From: Planctomycetota bacterium
GTDB lineage: Bacteria > Planctomycetota > OFTM77
DNA length: 59,181 nt
Assembly: GCA_029260795.1 (NCBI GenBank)
Contig: JAJDCO010000046.1
Coordinates: 1 to 59,181 of the forward strand
Reading direction: 5' to 3'
How positions within the stretch are numbered: the first letter of the stretch is position 1; each line of letters begins with the position of its first letter. Of this stretch, positions 53,704-59,181 are shown one piece after another. The notes under the pieces are model-generated. The model was not told where the DNA came from and made no database searches. It was given only the letters and a program-made list of their open reading frames with translations. Position numbers and translations under genes: made by a program.

Positions 53704-55192
53704 TCGCTTCCAATTCCTGTCCGTCCTCGTCGGGCCGCCACTCCTGGTGGCAGTGTGGCTCATCGCCGCTTGCCAAGGGACGCGCGTTCCGGCGAACGAG
53801 TGGGACGAATCCCGCTTCGGCCCCCTCGTGCCGCACGAGACCTTTCCCAAGGACTGCCAGCTCTGCCATCGCACTGAAGGCTGGACTCCGCTGCGGGACG
53901 ACTTCACGTTCGATCACGAGGCCGAGACCGGATTCCCTCTCGAGGGCGCCCACACCGAGGCGCTCTGCTTGCGCTGCCACAACGACCGCGGCCCGGTCGC
54001 GATGTATGTGGCGCGAGGATGCGGCGGATGCCATGTCGATCCTCATGAGTCGACGCTGGGCGAAGACTGTACGGCCTGCCACAACCAGCGGACCTGGCGT
54101 CCGATGGGCCAGTTGGCCCAGCACGCCGAGACGCGCTTCCCCCTCTTCGGCCAGCACTTGGCCGTGCCCTGTGAGCTCTGCCATCCCCAGGCCAAGCTCG
54201 GTGACTTTGAGGGCGCACCAGTCGATTGCGACCTCTGCCATCTCGAGGACGCACTGCGCGTTCGCAATCCCGATCATGCGGCCAACGGTTGGACCCACGA
54301 TTGTGAGCGCTGCCACACCGCGGGTGGCTTCGACCGGAGCTTCTTCGCTCACGAGACGTTTCCGTTGATCGGTGCCCACGCCGTGATCGACTGTGCCGCT
54401 TGCCATCAAGCGGGCTTCCGCGGCACACCTCGTGACTGCATTGCTTGCCATGAGGACGACTATCTCCGGACGCGAGACCCCAACCACGTCGACGCCGGCT
54501 TCCCCACCAACTGCGAGGTCTGCCACAACTCCTTCGCCTGGGAGCCCGCTCAGTTCAATCACGCGGGAACGCGCTTCCCGCTGACCGGCGCCCACATCGC
54601 GCTCGACTGCCAGTCCTGTCACGCCGATGGCTTCACCGGCACTCCCACCGACTGCTTCGCTTGTCACGAGAACGACTACCTGGGGACTCGCGACCCGAAC
54701 CACGTCGACGCCGGCTTCCCCACGAGCTGCGAGGTCTGCCACTCGACCTCGGCCTGGGAGCCTGCCCAGTTCAATCACTCTTTTTATCCTTTGACGGGCG
54801 GTCATGCGGGCGTCGATTGCCAATCCTGTCACGCCGACGGCTATCAAGGCACGCCCCGGGACTGCTTCGCCTGCCACGCCGACGATTACCAAGGCACCCG
54901 GGACCCGGATCATCAGGCCGAGGGCTTCCCGACCACTTGCGAGCTCTGCCACAGCATCACGAGCTGGGATGACACGAGCTTCGACCACCAGTTCCCGATC
55001 GAGAATGGGAGGCACTCGGGCCTCGACTGCAGCAGCTGTCACACGGTCAGCTTCAATACCTTCTCGTGCATCGACTGCCACGCCCACACGCGATCCGAGA
55101 TGGCCGACGAGCACGATCCCGACGACGTCCCCGGCTACCAGTACAACTCGTCGGCTTGCTACTCCTGCCACCCTCGAGGCGAGGAGGACTGA
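53687..55192 (+). CDS. 19-heme c-type cytochrome lipoprotein
   Basis: 501 residues from ATG 53687, overlapping the 26-heme gene by 17 bp. Signal peptide with lipobox LIAAC (residues about 24-28) so probably attached to an outer- or inner-membrane leaflet. Nineteen CXXCH motifs, about one per 26 residues. Three near-identical internal units have the pattern TxTDCxACHxxDYxxTRDPN, then HVDAGFPTxCEVCHxxxxWE and PAQFNH, a recent in-gene amplification. Role inferred: distal heme carrier, passing electrons to or through the beta-barrel encoded next. Confidence 0.95.
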   Translation: MTLTADRFQFLSVLVGPPLLVAVWLIAACQGTRVPANEWDESRFGPLVPHETFPKDCQLCHRTEGWTPLRDDFTFDHEAETGFPLEGAHTEALCLRCHNDRGPVAMYVARGCGGCHVDPHESTLGEDCTACHNQRTWRPMGQLAQHAETRFPLFGQHLAVPCELCHPQAKLGDFEGAPVDCDLCHLEDALRVRNPDHAANGWTHDCERCHTAGGFDRSFFAHETFPLIGAHAVIDCAACHQAGFRGTPRDCIACHEDDYLRTRDPNHVDAGFPTNCEVCHNSFAWEPAQFNHAGTRFPLTGAHIALDCQSCHADGFTGTPTDCFACHENDYLGTRDPNHVDAGFPTSCEVCHSTSAWEPAQFNHSFYPLTGGHAGVDCQSCHADGYQGTPRDCFACHADDYQGTRDPDHQAEGFPTTCELCHSITSWDDTSFDHQFPIENGRHSGLDCSSCHTVSFNTFSCIDCHAHTRSEMADEHDPDDVPGYQYNSSACYSCHPRGEED

Positions 55193-55194
55193 CG

Positions 55195-56865
55195 GTGAGC
55201 CGGACGCGCCAGCACCGGGCCCCCGCCCAACGGGTGGCCCTCATCGGGTGGGTCTGCTGCCTCGTCCTGGCCACGTCGTCGGCCCAGGCCCGCGACGAAG
55301 GCGAGACGTCCGATGTCACCGGACGCCTGCTCTACGAGTCGGCCGAGGGCTGGTTCATCGATCGGGGACGAAGCCACGGCCTCACCGTCGGTGCCCGGGG
55401 CCGCCTGCGACGCGGCGATCAGGAGCTCGGCGGCGTCACCGTCTTTCGCCTTGCCCGGTCGACGGCGCAGATCACGCTCGATGATCCCGACCGAGCACCG
55501 GGCCCCCAAGTGGGCGACGAGGTGGTCTTCGCCGTCCCGCTTCGAGAAGAGCCGGCGGACGTGCCGGCGAAACACGACGGCGAGACCTCTTCGGGAGAGG
55601 CCTCGGAAGCGAAGCGGCCTTTCACTCCTCTTCTGGCCCCGAATCCCGTCGACGAGCGTCCGGGCACGGTCCTGCACGGCAACGTCCGCTATGGTCTGAG
55701 CTGGATCCACGATCCTGAGCGCAAGCGCGACTCGATCTTGCAGCGCCTCGGCATCTCGGGCTCTGCGGAGCGGCTCTTCGGGGAGCCCTGGTCCTTTGAG
55801 TGGGACGTCGACTTCCTCTATCGCGATGGAGACGGCTACCGGCGTCACCCGGATCAACGCCACGTCCAGGTACGACCGGACCTCTTCGTGCTGCGGCGTC
55901 ACTTCGACTCGGGGAGCTCGATCGGATTCGGTCGCCAAGCACCCTTGGCGCTCCCCTCGATCGGACCGCTCGACGCGGTTTCGGGTGAGAAAGTGTTGAG
56001 CGAGTCCTGGCGAGTGGGTGCTTTGATCGGCCTGCGCCCAGATCCCGACGACCTCGGCGTCTCCGACGACGAGCCGACGCTGGCCGCGTACTCGTCGTAC
56101 GAGACCGAGACGGGCTGGGGTGATCTCACCTTGACGAACGGCCTGCTGGCGAGCTGGTTTCGAGGGAAGGCCGATCGACATGCCCTGCTCAATGACGTGC
56201 GCTTGTCGGCAAGTCCCGGCACCTCGTTCTCGATCTCCACCGAGGTCGACGCCTATGCCAGCGGCGAGGACTTCCGATCCGGGCTCGCGCTGACGCGCCT
56301 CAATGGCCGGGGCAGCGTGCGGATCTCGGACGTCTTCTCGGTGCGGGCCGGCTGGCACCAGTTCCAGCTCGCGGAGACGCTCTCGAGACGCTCGATCATC
56401 GGAGATCGGGATCGCTATGATTGGGGTCACCAACGCGTGGACTTCGGAGTCCGCGAGGACGTCGGCGCAGGCTGGAGCTTCGAGCAAGTGATCGCCGAGT
56501 CGCGAGGCTCGGGCACGGGATCGGACGTGCGCTGGACGGTCCGCGGTCGCAAGAGCCGGCTGCCGCTGGGATCGTCCGTCGACCTGAGCTACTCCCAGCT
56601 CCAAGGCTTCGGCACCGAGGGATTCTCGGTGAACGGCGGCCTCTCGACCCAGCCACTTCCCGAGCTGTGGCTCCGGCTCGGAGTCTTTCACGAGCAATTG
56701 GAGATCGACAACTCGATCGCGCCCACCTTCGATGCCACGCAGGTCACCTTCGATGCGGACGTCTTCTTGAGCTCGGCGCTGTCGACGTCCCTCCAGCTCT
56801 CGCGCTCCTATGGTGAGTCGACCGATGCGACCCAGTTGTTCTTCTCGCTGATCTGGAGATTCTGA
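55195..56865 (+). CDS. Outer-membrane beta-barrel protein of a cytochrome conduit
   Basis: 556 residues from GTG 55195 with gaggagg upstream; the first gene-like ATG in frame lies inside the previous gene. Signal peptide (GWVCCLVLATSSAQARDE). Residues about 35-120 form a small N-terminal domain with the pattern EGWFIDRGRSHGLTVGARGR followed by a G-D box, resembling the FlgT-C/SH3-like fold. Then long alternating beta-strands with aromatic girdles to the terminal Phe (QLFFSLIWRF), the classic outer-membrane-protein end. Between the 19-heme and flavoprotein genes, hence a porin sheath for trans-outer-membrane electron transfer. Sequence similarity to known MtrB/OmbB cannot be judged here. Confidence 0.8.
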   Translation: MSRTRQHRAPAQRVALIGWVCCLVLATSSAQARDEGETSDVTGRLLYESAEGWFIDRGRSHGLTVGARGRLRRGDQELGGVTVFRLARSTAQITLDDPDRAPGPQVGDEVVFAVPLREEPADVPAKHDGETSSGEASEAKRPFTPLLAPNPVDERPGTVLHGNVRYGLSWIHDPERKRDSILQRLGISGSAERLFGEPWSFEWDVDFLYRDGDGYRRHPDQRHVQVRPDLFVLRRHFDSGSSIGFGRQAPLALPSIGPLDAVSGEKVLSESWRVGALIGLRPDPDDLGVSDDEPTLAAYSSYETETGWGDLTLTNGLLASWFRGKADRHALLNDVRLSASPGTSFSISTEVDAYASGEDFRSGLALTRLNGRGSVRISDVFSVRAGWHQFQLAETLSRRSIIGDRDRYDWGHQRVDFGVREDVGAGWSFEQVIAESRGSGTGSDVRWTVRGRKSRLPLGSSVDLSYSQLQGFGTEGFSVNGGLSTQPLPELWLRLGVFHEQLEIDNSIAPTFDATQVTFDADVFLSSALSTSLQLSRSYGESTDATQLFFSLIWRF

Positions 56866-56870
56866 ACACC

Positions 56871-58175
56871 ATGCTCGGCCCCTTGATCGGCTTCGCCGTC
56901 GTCGTGAGCCTCATTCTCCTCGCCGCCTGGATCGTCTCGCATCGCGAAGCGGAGCGGCGTGATCGTGACGTCGAAGCGGCTCAACGCGACGCGCGCCAAG
57001 TCGGTCGCGACCAGCCGCTGACCCAGCATCCGCAGATCGAGGTCGCGCGCTGCGTCGGGTGCTCGGCCTGCATTCAGGCCTGTCCCGAGGATCAGGTGCT
57101 CGGTCTGCGCAACGGCGTCGCCGTCCTCATCAACGGCTCGCGATGCCTCGGCCACGAGCGTTGTGCCATCGCGTGCCCGGTCGGTGCCATCGAGGTCGGC
57201 ATGGGCGCCCTCGCGCAGCGTGATGACTTCCCGAGGCTGACCGACCGATACGAGTCCTCCGTGAACGGGGTGTTCCTGGCAGGCGAGGTCACGGGCGTCG
57301 CGCTGATTCGACACGCGATTCGCCACGGCATCACGGCCATCGAGGAGATCGCGGAGCGGACGAAGGGGCGAAACGGCAACCGCGGGACCTATGACGTCGC
57401 CATCATCGGAGCGGGTCCAGCAGGGCTCGCGGCCTCACTCAAGGCAAAGGAGCTGGGGCTCCGCTGCCGGACGCTCGAGCAAGATCAGCTCGGAGGTACG
57501 ATTCGTCACTATCCCCGACAGAAGCTCGTCTTGACACAGCCGGTCGAGCTGCCGCTCTACGGCACGATGAAGCGGCACGAGTACGTCAAGGAGGAGCTCG
57601 AGGAGCTTTGGGAAGGCGTGGTCCGAGACCACGCGCTCGACGTTCGCTGTGGCGTGCGCGTCGCCTCGGTGGAATCGGCCGGCGAGGGCTTTCGCATCGC
57701 CACCAACCGTGAGCCCGTCGAGGCGCGGCACGTCCTGATGGCGCTCGGACGCCGGGGCACGCCTCGAAAGCTCGGAGTCCCCGGGGAGGACCTCGCCAAG
57801 GTGGCCTACCGCTTGATCGATGCGACTCGCTATCGCGACTTTCGGATCTTGATCGTCGGGGGCGGCGACAGCGCGATCGAAGCGGCGCTCGGGCTGGCGG
57901 CTCAACCGGGGAATCGCGTGACGGTGTCCTACCGCAAGGAAGGCTTCTTCCGGCTCAAGGCGCGCAACGAGGAGCACATCGAGCAAGCCGCCAAGAATGG
58001 CCGCATCGAGCTGGTATTTCAGAGCCAGGTGAAGGAGATCCGCGCGGCCGATGTCGTCTTGGACCTCGACGGTCGAGAGCGCGAGTTGGCGAATGATTTC
58101 GTGTTCGTCTTTGCCGGCGGCGAGCCCCCTTACCCGATGCTCCGTCAAGCGGGCGTCGCCTTTGGCAGCGCGTGA
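56871..58175 (+). CDS. Membrane-anchored 4Fe-4S/FAD pyridine-nucleotide oxidoreductase
   Basis: 434 residues. N-terminal membrane helix (MLGPLIGFAVVVSLILLAAW), then a ferredoxin-like domain with CVGCSACIQACPEDQV, a complete CxxCxxCxxxCP set. The second set CLGHERCAIACP has His where the second Cys usually stands, as in a family of NAD(P)-binding proteins I know with this CxGHxxC pattern. A thioredoxin-reductase-like module follows: FAD site AIIGAGPAGLAASLKA, NAD(P) site LIVGGGDSAIEAALGLA. Predicted cytosolic face, exchanging electrons between NAD(P)H or ferredoxin and the membrane cytochrome. Last gene of the operon, 6 bp after the barrel; converges with the next lipoprotein gene (3 bp apart). 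Confidence 0.88.
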   Translation: MLGPLIGFAVVVSLILLAAWIVSHREAERRDRDVEAAQRDARQVGRDQPLTQHPQIEVARCVGCSACIQACPEDQVLGLRNGVAVLINGSRCLGHERCAIACPVGAIEVGMGALAQRDDFPRLTDRYESSVNGVFLAGEVTGVALIRHAIRHGITAIEEIAERTKGRNGNRGTYDVAIIGAGPAGLAASLKAKELGLRCRTLEQDQLGGTIRHYPRQKLVLTQPVELPLYGTMKRHEYVKEELEELWEGVVRDHALDVRCGVRVASVESAGEGFRIATNREPVEARHVLMALGRRGTPRKLGVPGEDLAKVAYRLIDATRYRDFRILIVGGGDSAIEAALGLAAQPGNRVTVSYRKEGFFRLKARNEEHIEQAAKNGRIELVFQSQVKEIRAADVVLDLDGRERELANDFVFVFAGGEPPYPMLRQAGVAFGSA

Positions 58176-58178
58176 GGC

Positions 58179-58862
58179 TCAGCGCGGCAGCTTGCGGTGC
58201 CGCCGGTAGTACTCCCAGTCCTTCTGGTTGCGGATTCCACTGATCGGCCGCTGGGTCTCGCGAGCCAGGTCGTACTCGAAGTAGCGCGTCACGCCTTCGT
58301 GCACGCTGCGAAAGAAGACGTAGTCGTGCTCCTTGATGAAGGAGAACGGCAGCTCGAGCTGCAGGTAGTCGGCGCGCACCTCGGGCTCGGGGAAGGGTGG
58401 CCGCGGTCGCGGGCCGTCGATCAGGATGCGCGCGCCGGGTGGCTCGGGCCGAATGCGTAGCAGGGCGCGCGTCGAGGCGTGCGCGTCGGCGCTGCCGTAC
58501 TCGAGGCGAAGTGCCACCCGCGTGTTCTCGGAGACCTGACCGCGGTTGGGAGGGGCGAGATGCAGAATGATCTCGTGCCACTCGGCCGCCGCGCTCGCCA
58601 GGTCGTGGAACGAGAAGTCACGTCGAAGCTGAAGAGGCAGCTCGAAGCCGAAGTCGGATTCCGGGTCGAGCTCTTCGGCAGTCAGCTCACGAGCCCCCTG
58701 TCGCAACAAGCCGCCTCGAATGGCCTCGGCATCGGACTCGCTGATCGAATCAAACGTCACGACGATCCCGGGCTGTCGCAGTACCCCGTTCGGGCGAGGA
58801 ATTCGACAGGCCGTGAACAGCAGCAGGAAGACGACAGCCCATCGCCAACGAATCGTACTCAC
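58179..58862 (-). CDS. Lipoprotein of unknown function
   Basis: 227 residues from GTG 58862 with ggaggg upstream; a longer open frame to 59012 is repeat-derived. Signal peptide (VSTIRWRWAVVFLLLFTACR, lipobox FTAC). Polar body with beta-like stretches (PPGARILIDGPRPRPPFPEP) and charged C-terminus (WEYYRRHRKLPR). No family recognised. Convergent with the conduit operon, so probably independently expressed. Confidence 0.6.
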   Translation of the reverse strand: MSTIRWRWAVVFLLLFTACRIPRPNGVLRQPGIVVTFDSISESDAEAIRGGLLRQGARELTAEELDPESDFGFELPLQLRRDFSFHDLASAAAEWHEIILHLAPPNRGQVSENTRVALRLEYGSADAHASTRALLRIRPEPPGARILIDGPRPRPPFPEPEVRADYLQLELPFSFIKEHDYVFFRSVHEGVTRYFEYDLARETQRPISGIRNQKDWEYYRRHRKLPR

Positions 58863-58993
58863 GGCCGTGCCCTCCCCGACACCTCGCCCACGTGACTCCG
58901 TCGGTCCAGGCCCGACGTGATCGCCAGGCGCCACTTTAGGGGATGACGTGAGACGAATCGAGCGGTGGATGGAGATGGTCCGTGGCGCCGTGC

Positions 58994-59022
58994 CTCGGAG
59001 GCCCGAATTCATTCGGGTGGGA
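58994..59022. repeat. Inverted copy of the CCGAATGAATTCGG palindromic repeat
   Basis: The core cccgaattcattcggg is flanked by cctcggagg and tgggagg, the same layout as 16203-16235 but in the opposite orientation. Confidence 0.75.
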
Positions 59023-59047
59023 GGTCTTTCGCCGTTCTGAAGCCATC

Positions 59048-59181
59048 GTGATCGCCGAGGCGTCTCCAGCGGACTGAAGTCCGCCCTCCGATTTCGTGAT
59101 CGCCGAGGCGTCTCCAGCGGACTGAAGTCCGCCCTCCGATTTCGTGATCGCCTAGGCGTCTCCAGCGGACTGAAGTCCGCC
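59048..59181. repeat. 48-bp tandem repeat array with GGACTGAAGTCC palindrome, cut by the window edge
   Basis: Two full units (59048-59095, 59096-59143) and a third, truncated at 59181. Each carries ctccagcggactgaagtccg with ccctccg after it; the third differs at one base (cctagg for ccgagg). The array continues outside the window. Confidence 0.9.

Noticed and set aside
53093..55171. 692-codon minus-strand frame opposite the cytochromes
   Set aside because: Val/Ala/Arg-rich repetitive sequence produced by the reverse complement of regularly spaced heme-motif codons; no signal peptide or domain.
56871..58175. Second ferredoxin cluster read as degenerate/pseudogene
   Set aside because: CxGHxxC occurs in intact homologous flavoproteins as far as I recall, and FAD and NAD(P) sites are complete, so the gene is probably functional.
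59048..59181. Possible CRISPR array at the right edge
   Set aside because: The units are directly adjacent 48-bp repeats with no unique spacers between them, so this is a tandem repeat and not CRISPR.

Overview
The window is about 59 kb of GC-rich bacterial chromosome with an outer membrane: lipoproteins, a TolC-type outer-membrane factor, a beta-barrel ending in Phe, and lipid A L-Ara4N genes. No rRNA, ribosomal protein or other phylogenetic marker is present. A Planctomycetota-like lineage is my best guess, from the tandem sulfatase-fold/TPR lipoproteins and a seven-bladed FG-GAP secreted protein whose C-terminal domain ends in an SNGL motif that I associate with marine planctomycetes. Myxococcota, Acidobacteriota or a candidate phylum remain possible.

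Layout: (1) 387-8288, four consecutive sulfatase-fold + TPR lipoprotein genes joined by 4-bp ATGA overlaps, with Thr where a sulfatase has its formylglycine Cys/Ser. (2) 8455-18581, a secreted FG-GAP propeller, a SEC-C/zinc-ribbon protein, a secreted unknown, a BrnT-type toxin with an antitoxin truncated by a dispersed repeat, MiaE, and a GT39-type membrane glycosyltransferase. (3) 18881-21573, a selenocysteine island: tRNA-Sec with a good sigma-70-type promoter, and selA-selD, where selD is itself a selenoprotein read through an in-frame UGA. (4) 21810-30832, recJ, a BNR-propeller/MoaD-ThiS pair, a DedA-like membrane protein, polA and a secreted GDPD. (5) 30957-34246, envelope proteins of unknown function. 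(6) 41982-34239 on the minus strand, an arnT-B-C-A(formyltransferase)-A(decarboxylase)-D operon ending in a methyltransferase. (7) Divergent from arn, an RND tripartite efflux operon (42376-48009), a sensor kinase, and a CusR-like response regulator that converges on and overlaps the kinase gene. A CusR-like inverted repeat lies in the arn/RND intergenic region and could connect metal sensing, efflux and lipid A modification.

(8) 50750-58175 is the most striking part: a compact five-gene operon encoding a predicted di-heme cytochrome b, a 26-CXXCH cytochrome, a 19-CXXCH lipoprotein cytochrome, an outer-membrane beta-barrel, and a membrane-anchored Fe-S/FAD pyridine-nucleotide oxidoreductase. 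Together they look like a complete trans-envelope electron conduit (45 c-type hemes in two proteins) analogous to porin-cytochrome complexes but with an unusual composition.

A family of short palindromic repeats (cores GGACTGAAGTCC, CGACTGAAGTCG, CCGAATGAATTCGG) is found near both ends and at two internal sites. One copy truncates the antitoxin and one set forms a 48-bp tandem array at the right edge. No CRISPR array, transposase gene, prophage or rRNA was seen.
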